Assembly: GCF_030010375.1 (NCBI RefSeq)
Contig: NZ_JASCRY010000004.1
Coordinates: forward strand, 124,001-188,000
Length of the DNA: 64,000 nt
Reading direction: 5' to 3'
Source of the DNA: Flavobacterium yafengii
GTDB lineage: Bacteria > Bacteroidota > Bacteroidia > Flavobacteriales > Flavobacteriaceae
The position numbers were made by a program, and so were the translations under genes. Under the pieces are notes generated by a model that saw only the letters and a program-made list of their open reading frames with translations, did not search any database and had not been told where the DNA came from. Shown piece after piece: positions 26,749 through 35,950 of the stretch (positions within the stretch are counted from its first letter, which is position 1; every line of letters starts with the position of its first letter).

Positions 26749-28130
26749 TCGAATAAGGCAGTTACAATTCTTTTACTGGTACCCTCAAGAGGTTTACTTA
26801 CCTGAAGTTGCATTAATTTTTCTCTGTTTAATTGATCCGTTTCCGGATACAAATAGTACAAATTAATAGCATCAATAAGTGCTTGTTCATTTTTTGCAAT
26901 TCTCGTCGCACCACTCTTTACTACATTCACAATATGTGCATAATACAAAAAACGTTGATCATCATACAAACCGTTCTGACGATTCCCAAAAACAGGATTA
27001 ATAACGGGTTTGTCAAACTGCATGAAATCCAAACTCATCGTAGACAACATATTGATATTAATATCTGCAAATTCCAATAAACTCCTCAAATCCTTAATAT
27101 CAGCTATTGTTGGAATTCGCTGAGACCAAGCTTCCTGATGATTCTCCCTGCTTTGGATCCACTTAGGATAATTCCATTTTATGAAGGGATATTTCTCGAC
27201 TATGCTTTTAAAACGAATAGGGTCTTCTGCAGGAGAAGTACGAACTATCAGGTTAACATCTGGAATCTTTTTTTCTAGTATAGCCTTGCATATCGTTTCA
27301 ATATACAATTCATCATTTTTACTGGTAGCAATATCACCACAACTAAAGCAAATTATTTTCTTACGAATATCTAAATTAAATGTAGCATAAAATCGCTCTT
27401 TGTCAGAAGCATATCGATCTAAAACATAAGGTTCAAATTGCGGAGTACCTACCACTACTACATTTTCAGCCTGTATTGCCGAATAAAATTGCAACAGCTC
27501 TTTTTTCATTAATTCACTCCAAACTAAATAATAGTCAAAATCACCAGCCATTCTTCCTTTGGAGGCCAAATTATCCCAACTAAAAATAAAAGAACCGGTC
27601 TTGATTTGCAATTGAGCAGCTGCATAAATAAGAGGGGCTATGAAAGGAGGACGTTGATGAGTGAAAAACAAATTAGAAACACCGTGTTCTTGTAGAAGGG
27701 CAGTATATTTTTTTGTTATCTCATGAGAACTAAATGTCTTTTGCTGATAGTGATTATACCTTTGTATCCATTTTTCGGAATGAATGATTCTTGACCAAAC
27801 ATGGATAAAACGTATCGCAAATCCTCTTGGATTTCTTGCTTTGGTTTTTGAGGTTTTTAAATTATCGTTTATCCCAAAATTTCCTTTAGTATGCAATTGC
27901 AAATGGGAAACCTCTTTGGCTTTTCGAAAAAACCAAGTAAAAAAATGTTCGTTAAAAACCTCTAGTTCTACAATAGTACAATTCAAATCTAAAGAGTCAT
28001 AAACGTTTTTTGGCAAACAGGAAAAAAGAACAACAGAATCAAATTGTAGCTTTGCTTCAGTCATAAAATCGCTTAATACAAAATTGCGATAGCCTACACC
28101 GTCAGTAATAACTATTCCTATTTTTTTCAT
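26739..28130 (-). CDS. GT-B-like surface-carbohydrate glycosyltransferase (UDP/CDP-glycerol type)
   Basis: 463 aa, recognisable as a protein type common in Bacteroidota glycan loci but without a proven reaction. It begins with a Rossmann strand and loop (IGIVITDGVGYRNFVLSDFM). The middle holds THQRPPFIAPLIYAAAQL, FIFSWDNLASKGRMAGDFDYYLVWSELMKKEL and VVVVGTPQFEPYV, the CDP-glycerol-transferase/GT-B-like block, and the C-terminal part has DININMLSTMSLDFMQFDKPVINP where a nucleotide would bind. No transmembrane helix. It overlaps the following GT4 gene by 10 bp. Whether it transfers a sugar, glycerol or polyol phosphate is open. Confidence 0.65.
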   Translation of the reverse strand: MKKIGIVITDGVGYRNFVLSDFMTEAKLQFDSVVLFSCLPKNVYDSLDLNCTIVELEVFNEHFFTWFFRKAKEVSHLQLHTKGNFGINDNLKTSKTKARNPRGFAIRFIHVWSRIIHSEKWIQRYNHYQQKTFSSHEITKKYTALLQEHGVSNLFFTHQRPPFIAPLIYAAAQLQIKTGSFIFSWDNLASKGRMAGDFDYYLVWSELMKKELLQFYSAIQAENVVVVGTPQFEPYVLDRYASDKERFYATFNLDIRKKIICFSCGDIATSKNDELYIETICKAILEKKIPDVNLIVRTSPAEDPIRFKSIVEKYPFIKWNYPKWIQSRENHQEAWSQRIPTIADIKDLRSLLEFADININMLSTMSLDFMQFDKPVINPVFGNRQNGLYDDQRFLYYAHIVNVVKSGATRIAKNEQALIDAINLYYLYPETDQLNREKLMQLQVSKPLEGTSKRIVTALFEWT

Positions 28131-28194
28131 TATATATCCTGCTAAATCAGCTATTATTCTTCAATTATCTATTTTTATTTGCCTTTAATTCAAT

Positions 28195-29955
28195 CTATTT
28201 TTGAATCATCCAATATAAACTAATACACTGCCAAAGATGAAAACTCGAATTTTGGTTCCCCTCAAAATAAAGATCCAACTCCGTTCGCAATTCCTTTAAA
28301 TCAAACCAAGCAGAAAACGAAGAGGTTTTGATTGTAGCAAAACAATGCGTAACCCACTCTTTCAAATCTTCCGCTAACCATTCTCTTTGTGGAGTTTGCA
28401 AAGGGCGTTTGGGTGCAAAAACCAAGTTATCATCCAAATATTCGGAAGCTATTTCTCGCAACATAAATTTAGTGATACCACTTTTTATTTTAAAGTCTAA
28501 TGGTAACGAAAAGGCAAACTCCACCAATCTATAATCCAAAAAAGGCTCTCGCAATTCTGTAGAATATAGCATTGAAATTCGATCATTAAACCGCAAGGCT
28601 CGTGGGATTTTTGTGTAGAACAAATCTCGGTATTGTTTATTTAAAATCACATCCTCAAAAGGTTTTGGATAAACTGGTTTTTGTGCTTTATTCAAAAAAG
28701 AATTGGCAAGTATATTCGTTTTGAATGGTGAATCCGTAATCCCTTGAATGATTATATCATTTTCTTGGGTATAATAATCATAACCCGCCCATTGCTCGTC
28801 CATACCTTGACCATCGAGCAGAACTAATACCTTGTCTTTTCGGGCTTGTTCGAAAATTTTAGCGTATGCCAAAGTAGGAATTCCTCCATAAGGCTCATCT
28901 TGTTGCCACGCCATTTTTTCGGATAAATCAGGAACCTCATCGGCTTGAAGAAGCACTGTAGTCAACGGGTTATTAGTTTTGGCTATCATTTGTTCCACCC
29001 AAGGTAATTCGTCATAATCTGGATTATCAGAATAGAAAGTATAGGCATTGATTCTTGATTGCTGAGTAACAGTTGCCGATTTTCGGCTTTTTATAGTAGC
29101 ATTGATATTGCCACTACCTTCCTTTTGTAAATTGACTAAGGCTAACAATACAGAACTATCTAATCCACCACTAATAGTAAATCCGACTGGGACATCTGCC
29201 CGAAAACGCAAATTAATGCTGTCTTTTAAAAGAGCAACATAGTGTGCTTTGGCTTGCTCGAAAGTTAAGTTTTGGGGTTGTTTCGCAACCTCTTCTTCAA
29301 AGGAATACCATTTTTTTATATGTAACTCTTGATTTTCGTATTCTAAAAAATGCCCGCCAGACAATTGTGAAATACCTTCCCAAAAAGTTTCCTCGGGATT
29401 GCCATAGGAACCATAGGCAAAATAAGAAGCCCATACGTTCTCATTGGGGATTTTTGAAATTCCAGCCGCATGAATGGCTTTTATTTCAGAGGAAAAATAA
29501 AGAGAATTGTCTTTTAAAGCGTAAAAAAAGGGTTTTACACCAAATCGGTCTCTGGCCGCAAATAGTTTTTTTTCTTGAGCATCCCAAATCGCAAAAGCAA
29601 ACATACCATTGCATTTTTGCAAACAGGCTGCACCATAAACAAGATAAGCAGCTAATAAAACCTCGGTATCCGATTCCGTTTTAAAAGTATACTGTTCCTG
29701 CAACTGGGCTTTCAGCTCTATGTAATTATAAATTTCTCCATTAAAAACCAAACTATACCGTCCTGAAGAATCTAAAAAAGGCTGGTTGGACTGAGGAGAC
29801 AAATCAATAATGGCCAATCGGTTGTGCCCTAAAGCTGCAAAACCTTCATCAAAAAAACGTCCCGTACTATCTGGACCACGATGATACTGACTAGTCAACA
29901 TCGCATCCAACTGAACACTTTTGTAATCGCCTATTATCCCTGCAATACCGCACAT
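28195..29955 (-). CDS. asnB: Glutamine-dependent asparagine synthase-like amidotransferase (AsnB)
   Basis: 586 aa with both AsnB domains. The class II glutaminase begins with the catalytic Cys2 (MCGIAG) and has HNRLAIIDL and FNGEIYNYIEL; the synthetase domain has the PP-loop FTISGGLDSSVLL (residues 259-271). All catalytic residues I can check are present. It could make asparagine, but its ATG overlaps the neuA stop (TAATG) in a nonulosonate operon. AsnB homologues in other O-antigen loci amidate sugar carboxylates, so amidation of the nonulosonic acid or another acidic sugar is a fair alternative (inference). Confidence 0.88.
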   Translation of the reverse strand: MCGIAGIIGDYKSVQLDAMLTSQYHRGPDSTGRFFDEGFAALGHNRLAIIDLSPQSNQPFLDSSGRYSLVFNGEIYNYIELKAQLQEQYTFKTESDTEVLLAAYLVYGAACLQKCNGMFAFAIWDAQEKKLFAARDRFGVKPFFYALKDNSLYFSSEIKAIHAAGISKIPNENVWASYFAYGSYGNPEETFWEGISQLSGGHFLEYENQELHIKKWYSFEEEVAKQPQNLTFEQAKAHYVALLKDSINLRFRADVPVGFTISGGLDSSVLLALVNLQKEGSGNINATIKSRKSATVTQQSRINAYTFYSDNPDYDELPWVEQMIAKTNNPLTTVLLQADEVPDLSEKMAWQQDEPYGGIPTLAYAKIFEQARKDKVLVLLDGQGMDEQWAGYDYYTQENDIIIQGITDSPFKTNILANSFLNKAQKPVYPKPFEDVILNKQYRDLFYTKIPRALRFNDRISMLYSTELREPFLDYRLVEFAFSLPLDFKIKSGITKFMLREIASEYLDDNLVFAPKRPLQTPQREWLAEDLKEWVTHCFATIKTSSFSAWFDLKELRTELDLYFEGNQNSSFHLWQCISLYWMIQK

Positions 29956-30653
29956 TATTTTTGTTGTTTTTTAATCATTTCCTCCGCTTTATCCCAATCC
30001 GCCAATGTATCAATATTGACATACAATTCGGGGTCCGATTCAATAAAAGCAGTCGATTTACCATACAAAGAACGGTCTCTTAAAAGCACTTCCGTTTTAG
30101 TAATATAAATACTGCCATCCCTATGATAAACAATTGGAAGTTCCTGCCGCCTACTGATAATCTGTTCTTCACCTGTAGCTATTTTTAAATTTCCTCTAGA
30201 ATCCACTTCAAACGTCCAATGAGGGTTGTATTCAGGGGGTACCTGTTGTACCGAAACCAAAGAATCACAACCACTTGCCATGAATTTTTCAATGGCGGCA
30301 TCAAGGAAACTAACAGTCCTAAATGGACTTGTCACCTGAAGCAGGCACACCGCATCAAAGAAAATATTTTGAGCTTGATACCATTCCAAAGCATGAATAA
30401 TAACATCAATAGTAGGAGTTGTATCTAATGCCAATACGCTGGGTCTAATGAATGGAACTGCAACTCCCAATTCCTTGGCTACTGTTATAATTTGTGGATT
30501 ATCACTGGACAATATGACTTCTGAAAGATAATGCGATTGCAAGGCTACTTCTGAAGTATAGGTCAATAATGGCTTACCTGCTAGGTTTTTAATATTTTTT
30601 CCTGGTACTCCTTTCGAGCCGCCACGAGCTGGTATTAAGCCTAAAATTCGCAT
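29955..30653 (-). CDS. neuA: CMP-nonulosonate (acylneuraminate) cytidylyltransferase
   Basis: Activates a sialic-type acid with CTP to the CMP-sugar used by glycosyltransferases. The 232-aa protein has the signature LIPARGGSKGVPGKNIK (residues 5-21), LSSDNPQI, DAVCLLQVTSPFR and the C-terminal YVNIDTLADWDKAE metal-binding DxxxD-like region. Length is normal for NeuA/LegF/PseF. Start overlaps the neuC stop by one base and its own stop overlaps asnB by one base, so the block is tightly coupled. Which nonulosonic acid is activated cannot be told from this gene alone. Confidence 0.88.
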   Translation of the reverse strand: MRILGLIPARGGSKGVPGKNIKNLAGKPLLTYTSEVALQSHYLSEVILSSDNPQIITVAKELGVAVPFIRPSVLALDTTPTIDVIIHALEWYQAQNIFFDAVCLLQVTSPFRTVSFLDAAIEKFMASGCDSLVSVQQVPPEYNPHWTFEVDSRGNLKIATGEEQIISRRQELPIVYHRDGSIYITKTEVLLRDRSLYGKSTAFIESDPELYVNIDTLADWDKAEEMIKKQQK

Positions 30654-31813
30654 TAGTAGGTAATCGTTTTATGAAACTGCAACGGTAATTGCAATAATAA
30701 ATCAGCAATATACACCCCTGCATTCCCGTTTCCATAAATAGGAGACGAAAGGGACTTCCCTTTTGTTATAGCAAATAAAATTGCCGCTTCAATTTTCTCC
30801 TGAGAATAATCAACATCAATACTGTTACCACCTCTGTCTCTTCTATTTTGTCGGGAACCGATATTGACAACAGGGATGCCCAAGAAAGCACATTCACGAA
30901 TCCCAACGCTGGAATTCCCAATCAAACAAGAGCTGTGCTGGAGCAACTGCAAGAAATCTTTTCCTTCCATATTTTTAAAAAAATGAACATTGGGTAACTG
31001 ATGTTGTTCTCTAAAAGCACGAATTCCAGTTGAAGTACCATCTGCTCCAGCGTCAACATTAGGCCAAAACCACAACGTAGGTTTTTTTAAGGAATGAATC
31101 GCTTCAAGTGTGGCTTCAATATGCTTACGGGAGTCTTGATATTCTGTGGTAACCGGATGCTGCATGACAACTAAATACCCTTCAGACAAATCTGGTTTTG
31201 CACCCACGCCACCATACTTCTCATAAGGATCAAAAGGAAGCGAGGTACTTTGCAATACGGTTGTTGCTAAATCAATGGAGGGGCATCCAGTATTGAAAAC
31301 TACATTAGGCTCTTCTCCTAATTTAATGACGCGTTCTTTTGCATTTTCAGAGGCTACAAAATGATAATCAGCTAATTTGGTAATAGCGTGACGCACTTTT
31401 TCATCAATATTTCCGGTCACTTCACCTCCTTGGATATGTGCTAATGGAATGTTCATATAAGACGCTGCAATAGCAGTGGCCATTGTTTCAAATCGATCGG
31501 CAACAGTGACTACTATGTCAGGTTTTAAATTATCAAAAACAGTGGACAATTCCAAAATACCTATTCCAGTAGTTTTTGCTGCGGCAGTCAAATTCTCTCC
31601 TTCTAACACATTAAATACTTTGGCAGCGATGGCAAAACCATCTTTTTCAATATAATTAATAGCCGAACCATATCGATCTAGTAAGGCAGAGGCGGCAACT
31701 ACCAATTGCAAATCCAAATCTGGATGTTGTTGAATGGCAGACAAAACCGTTTTAACACGGCTGTAAGAAGGACGTGCTGTTACAACTACAGCTATTTTTC
31801 GTTTTTGATTCAT
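30653..31813 (-). CDS. neuC: Hydrolysing UDP-N-acetylglucosamine 2-epimerase (NeuC/LegG type)
   Basis: Converts a UDP-HexNAc to the free 2-epimer (ManNAc type) and UDP, the branch point to sialic or legionaminic acid. The 386-aa GT-B-fold protein has VVTARPSYSRVKTVLSAI at the N-terminus, VTVADRFETMATAIAASYM and HIQGGEVTGNIDEKVRHAITKLADYHF, then SSCLIGNSSVGIRECAFLGIPVVNIGSRQ, all typical of the hydrolysing branch rather than of WecB. Overlaps neuB by 4 bp. No legB/legC/legH genes are near, so plain N-acetylneuraminate is slightly favoured, with the caveat that those genes could be elsewhere. Confidence 0.88.
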   Translation of the reverse strand: MNQKRKIAVVVTARPSYSRVKTVLSAIQQHPDLDLQLVVAASALLDRYGSAINYIEKDGFAIAAKVFNVLEGENLTAAAKTTGIGILELSTVFDNLKPDIVVTVADRFETMATAIAASYMNIPLAHIQGGEVTGNIDEKVRHAITKLADYHFVASENAKERVIKLGEEPNVVFNTGCPSIDLATTVLQSTSLPFDPYEKYGGVGAKPDLSEGYLVVMQHPVTTEYQDSRKHIEATLEAIHSLKKPTLWFWPNVDAGADGTSTGIRAFREQHQLPNVHFFKNMEGKDFLQLLQHSSCLIGNSSVGIRECAFLGIPVVNIGSRQNRRDRGGNSIDVDYSQEKIEAAILFAITKGKSLSSPIYGNGNAGVYIADLLLQLPLQFHKTITY

Positions 31814-32823
31814 ACTAAATCATCTTCATTTAAAAAATTCCATTGCTTCATATCGGACGTAAGTGTTCTACCAATAACTTCATTGTATTTACTGGCTAAA
31901 ATACCAAATCCTTTTGGTTTTTTAGCTTCCAAATCCTCGAAAGTAAGAATATGATTTTTAGGCAAATCCTTGTTTACTGCCAATGATTTTTCAAAAATTT
32001 GCTTTAATGGGGCTAAATAACTAATATCGTTTTTATCAATTGGATGAGCCAATGATGTGGCTATAGAACGAACAGCTTGCACTAAATCTTTTACTTCTGG
32101 TATCGTTAATGAAGCTTTTGCATCAGGCCCAAAAAGCTGCCGATCAAAAACCACATGAAATTCCAATATACTGGCTCCCAAAACTGTTGCTGCAATACAC
32201 GTTGCTGTTCTGGCCGAATGATCTGAAAAACCAACTGCCACACCATACCTACTTTTCAATTCTTGAATCACGTTCAACCCATATTGTTCGGGCTGTGTAG
32301 GATAAGAGGTCGTGCATTGTAAAACAGAAAAACTGACATTTCTTTCTTTTAGAAAAGATACAGCATTGTCCAATTCTTCATAAGAACTCATTCCCGAAGA
32401 CAAAATTACAGGCTTCCCAGTTTGGGCAATTTTTTCTAAAATCAAAAAGTTGTTGACTTCACCCGAACCAATTTTATATTGTTTTATACCTATTTCCTCC
32501 AACCAATCAACCGCTAAATTACTGAAAGGGGAACAAATAAAATCAAGACTCAAACGCTCACAATACTGTTTGATTGCTCTCCATTGCTCTAAGGAAAAAC
32601 TCATGCGCTTCCAATAATCAAATCTAGTTTTATCTTCCAGAGAGAATTGAATCCGAAAAGGTTCGTATTCACTACTTTCAGCTTCGGCGATGTGCATTTG
32701 AAACTTAACCGCATCAACTCCAGTTTGTGCAATAGCATCGATATAAGAATATAATATTCCTAAACTGCCTTCATGAGCCTGACCAATTTCGGCAATGATA
32801 TAAGGGGATGATTTTTGTAACAT
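31810..32823 (-). CDS. neuB: N-acetylneuraminate (nonulosonate) synthase NeuB
   Basis: Condenses phosphoenolpyruvate with ManNAc or a related six-carbon sugar into a nine-carbon acid. The 337-aa protein shows the TIM-barrel motifs IIAEIGQAHEGS, AVKFQMH, IKQYKIGSGEVNN, ILSSGMSSYEEL and VGFSDHS, the His of LEFHVVFDR, and a C-terminal SAF antifreeze-like domain (about residues 275-337: KSLAVNKDLPKNHILTFED). Length and order match the family. It is the first gene of the coupled neuB-neuC-neuA-asnB block and follows a 53-bp spacer after a GT2 gene. Confidence 0.9.
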   Translation of the reverse strand: MLQKSSPYIIAEIGQAHEGSLGILYSYIDAIAQTGVDAVKFQMHIAEAESSEYEPFRIQFSLEDKTRFDYWKRMSFSLEQWRAIKQYCERLSLDFICSPFSNLAVDWLEEIGIKQYKIGSGEVNNFLILEKIAQTGKPVILSSGMSSYEELDNAVSFLKERNVSFSVLQCTTSYPTQPEQYGLNVIQELKSRYGVAVGFSDHSARTATCIAATVLGASILEFHVVFDRQLFGPDAKASLTIPEVKDLVQAVRSIATSLAHPIDKNDISYLAPLKQIFEKSLAVNKDLPKNHILTFEDLEAKKPKGFGILASKYNEVIGRTLTSDMKQWNFLNEDDLV

Positions 32824-32876
32824 GTAATTTTTATAAATCTATTTTCTAAATTAAAATGCATTGATAGTAAAAATAC

Positions 32877-33791
32877 TTAATTTTCTGGCTGCCAGTATAT
32901 TTTTGTATTCGGAATTTTATGATAAGCTTCGTACTCTTGCGAACTTAGTCTGTTACTGTCTCTTATAATTTTGGGAATAGCCCAGACTAAATCAAAAATT
33001 GCTAAAATAATGGCTTTCAAAGCTATGAAATCACCCTTAAAAACTTTTAACTTTAATTGAATCCAAATCGAATAACCCATTTTTTTGGGAATTAAAATAA
33101 TCGGATAAAACAAAAAATACAAATACCAGCCTGAACGCAAAGATCTGCGTAACCTGATTCCATAATCTGAATTGTTTCTTCGAGATTTCACATTCACTCT
33201 ATGATTCACCAAGACTTCAGGCAAATAGTGAACTTCCCAGTTTTTTTTGAATAATTGATAAGATGCAAAACTCTCTTCGCCATAAAAAACAAACCACTCC
33301 GGATAATGGGGAATGTCCCGCCAGGCTTTCATGCGCCAGACATGGGCACAGCCTACAAATCCTTGTACTTGATTTGGGTTTTCGCGGGTTAAAACAGTAA
33401 CCGGTTCTTCGAGTCCCCAAAAAATGCGCAAGGCAACTAAGCCACAATTGGCATTTTCCTCAAAATACTTTTGAATGGTTTCCAATGGCTTTTCAGTAAC
33501 AAAATGGGCGTCATCATCCAATGAAATGGCATAATCTGTCTTGGTTTCGTTCAGCATCTTGTTCCTGCAAAAGATATAACCTTTGGAAATCGCATTCCTG
33601 TGGAGTTTAACCTTCGGAAAGTTCTCTTTTACATACTCATAAGTGCCATCGGTGGAACCGTCATCAAAAACAACACATTCCACACTATCCTCCGTTAAGA
33701 AATATTTGATTTTATTCAAGGTAAAAGCCAAATCGGTTAGGCGATTTTTGGTGGTGATGAGGATGGAAAAAGAGTATTGCGTTTCTGCCAT
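32877..33791 (-). CDS. Glycosyltransferase family 2
   Basis: 304-aa GT-A enzyme. The N-terminal SILITTKNRLTDLAFTL and FDDGSTDGTYEYV bind the nucleotide, ISLDDDAHF near residue 92 supplies the DxD, and YGEESFASYQLF is the catalytic-base region. A hydrophobic stretch with basic flanks near residues 220-245 (YLYFLFYPIILIPKK) could anchor it in the membrane. It lies just before neuB in transcription order, so it may be cotranscribed with the nonulosonate genes. Specificity unknown. Confidence 0.85.
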   Translation of the reverse strand: MAETQYSFSILITTKNRLTDLAFTLNKIKYFLTEDSVECVVFDDGSTDGTYEYVKENFPKVKLHRNAISKGYIFCRNKMLNETKTDYAISLDDDAHFVTEKPLETIQKYFEENANCGLVALRIFWGLEEPVTVLTRENPNQVQGFVGCAHVWRMKAWRDIPHYPEWFVFYGEESFASYQLFKKNWEVHYLPEVLVNHRVNVKSRRNNSDYGIRLRRSLRSGWYLYFLFYPIILIPKKMGYSIWIQLKLKVFKGDFIALKAIILAIFDLVWAIPKIIRDSNRLSSQEYEAYHKIPNTKIYWQPEN

Positions 33792-33808
33792 TTTATGTGG
33801 GGATTACA

Positions 33809-35026
33809 TTATTGCTTATTTGATTCAAACAATATTTTATCCAACATTTTTTTGAAATTTTCATCCGAAAAATAATCCCCGAATGGATAAACCGCCTCAT
33901 CAGAATTCATCCTGTTTACAATGAAGTTTTCCAGTTTTTGCTTGATTTCTTCCTTATCTGTACAACTGGCAATATATTGATTGTCTGTAATTATCCTTCT
34001 CATTTCACTTCTTTCAGGAGAAATGGACAGAATAGGTTTTTCTACTGCTGCCAAGAAAGGGGCTTTTCCTACCAGAATATTGCAACAAATTGGACCGTTT
34101 TCCAAGATGATATTAATATCGGCTTCATGCATTTGCTCGTTACAGGAATTAGAAAAGCTTGACATATTCAAAATTATAATATTGGGAATTTTTGCATATT
34201 TAGTCTCTAATTCCTTTATATCTATTCCTTTCAATCGCAAAACAAACTCGGTATTTTCTTTATACAGATGATTATTATCGACCAATTCTTTGTAAGCATC
34301 TAAAATGACATTGACATCTCTACCAAACTGGATCGCACCGTGATAGGAAATCAATATTTTTTTATTTTTTTTCAATACAGTACTTACATCGGACAAATCA
34401 AAAACACTTGCATCGTATTGATGTGGCAAGTTGTAAAATTTCTTTCTGCACCCATATAAAGACTGTAAATCTTCTGACATTAAACTTGCAGAACTCATAC
34501 AGGTTTTCGACTGACTTATTACTTCAAACATCTCTTTTAGTTTAAAAAGCTCCAAATTAGTCAATGGCGTTTCTGAACCAGGATACCAAAATAAGGGATA
34601 AGGATCGTGAAAATTAACAATGGCCTTTTTAAGAATGGGTAAATCTTTGGACCCTAAAATCGTTTCATGACCTGTTCCTGCACTTCGAATAAAAATATGA
34701 TCGTATTCGAGATGGTCAATTTTTGCAATATACGAGCCATATAATCTATGAATGTGAGTTCTTATCAATGAAATATAGAACAATCTCCAATAAATTTTAT
34801 TGACCCATTTAGTAAAAAAAGGAATTTTTAAATCAAGTACACATTCGTTTATAGAATCAACCGGCAATAATTCCAACTGGTCATCACTGTCCTCCTGTTT
34901 TAAATAAACCACATCAATAATAGATTGAGGATAAGCAATTCTTAGTTTTGCCAAGAAAGACCTAGATACAATACCTTCACTGGTTCCCCAAGCTCTTAAA
35001 TCTTGCGCGATTATTAAAAACTTCAT
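33809..35026 (-). CDS. Putative GT-B glycosyltransferase
   Basis: 405 aa. The family is less clear than for the GT4 genes. The N-terminus FLIIAQDLRAWGTSEGIVSRSFL is a Rossmann start with an acceptor loop; the C-terminal half has ILISYHGAIQFGRDVNVILDAY, FVLRLKGID, MHEADINIILENGPICCNILVGKAPFLAAVEKPILSIS, which fits a donor domain of GT-B type with the usual E-x7-E replaced. No membrane segment. It sits 2 bp from the next GT2 gene and 17 bp before the next one, so it is certainly in the same operon. Function is inferred from fold and place. Confidence 0.65.
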   Translation of the reverse strand: MKFLIIAQDLRAWGTSEGIVSRSFLAKLRIAYPQSIIDVVYLKQEDSDDQLELLPVDSINECVLDLKIPFFTKWVNKIYWRLFYISLIRTHIHRLYGSYIAKIDHLEYDHIFIRSAGTGHETILGSKDLPILKKAIVNFHDPYPLFWYPGSETPLTNLELFKLKEMFEVISQSKTCMSSASLMSEDLQSLYGCRKKFYNLPHQYDASVFDLSDVSTVLKKNKKILISYHGAIQFGRDVNVILDAYKELVDNNHLYKENTEFVLRLKGIDIKELETKYAKIPNIIILNMSSFSNSCNEQMHEADINIILENGPICCNILVGKAPFLAAVEKPILSISPERSEMRRIITDNQYIASCTDKEEIKQKLENFIVNRMNSDEAVYPFGDYFSDENFKKMLDKILFESNKQ

Positions 35027-35028
35027 TG

Positions 35029-35943
35029 TTATTTATTTTTTTTTAAAATGGCTTGAATCACATTAAACATAAATATCAAATACTGTTTAAAGTAAAAACT
35101 AGTAACATACAATTTAATAAACTGCATCCAAAAATAGACATTCTTTTTATTATCTAGGAATGTTTTTTCTAGCCTAGTCCTCAAAACAGCAAGTTGTTCG
35201 GAATCAAAAAAATGTTTTTTATCATATAATAGATAATGATAAAATCCAAAAGTGGCAATATTTTTTGCCTTTAAATTATCCCTCTTTGAAGTAATATTCA
35301 AACTACTATGTCTAAAATAAACCTGAGAATTGTTTATAGTATACAAAAACGAAAAATTGGAAACCTCTAAAACGGCAAGATAATCACTATACCAAGCCAA
35401 TGGTAAATCTTTAAATTTCACTTTATCAAAATCTGCCCTTCTAAAAATAAATTCGCTCAAAGAACTTCTTGTTCCTCCTTTCAATTTTCGCATTAAAAAG
35501 TCAGTGGATTTTTCTAGCTTTGGATGAATATACAGCTTTGAAATTACTTCTCCTTTGTCGTTGATAACCGCTGTTGCATATCGGATTACATTAATTTTCA
35601 GCGCCTCTATTTTGTTCCTGTTTTCATAAAATGCAGATACAAAATTATCCTGCAAAACATCATCATCACCTAAAACCAACAACCATTCTTCATTTTGCAT
35701 AAGCGAAATACAACGATGCCATTGTTGCACCAAAGAAGTACTTCCCAAATTAGTTTCGAATCGATGGTATACAAAATCAAATTGACCTTTATATTTTTCT
35801 AATAAATCCGTTGGGGTTTCTGGACTAGCATCATTTCCAATATAAACTTTAAATCGCTTATCCGTTTGATTCGCCAACGACTGTAAGGTTTCTTCGAAAA
35901 AAGTAATTTTATAATAAGGAATTACGATGGCGACCATATACAA
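35029..35943 (-). CDS. Glycosyltransferase family 2 (type A paralogue, copy 1)
   Basis: 304-aa GT-A enzyme with the unusual opening VAIVIPYYKITFFEETLQSL, GNDASPETP and the DxD region LVLGDDDVLQDNF. It is a clear paralogue of the gene at 36859-37761: the first 110 residues match closely (for example LLEKYKGQFDFVYHRFE in both), while the C-terminal third differs. The start may be Met3 (35937), as in the paralogue. It belongs to the alternating A-B-A-B series between 35.0 and 38.6 kb. Specificity unknown; divergence of the C-terminal part suggests a different acceptor. Confidence 0.85.
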   Translation of the reverse strand: MYMVAIVIPYYKITFFEETLQSLANQTDKRFKVYIGNDASPETPTDLLEKYKGQFDFVYHRFETNLGSTSLVQQWHRCISLMQNEEWLLVLGDDDVLQDNFVSAFYENRNKIEALKINVIRYATAVINDKGEVISKLYIHPKLEKSTDFLMRKLKGGTRSSLSEFIFRRADFDKVKFKDLPLAWYSDYLAVLEVSNFSFLYTINNSQVYFRHSSLNITSKRDNLKAKNIATFGFYHYLLYDKKHFFDSEQLAVLRTRLEKTFLDNKKNVYFWMQFIKLYVTSFYFKQYLIFMFNVIQAILKKNK

Positions 35944-35950
35944 AAAAGAG

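Noticed and set aside
29244..29684. 146-residue open frame on the plus strand
   Set aside because: It lies wholly inside asnB, which has intact motifs on the minus strand; the frame has no recognisable domain.
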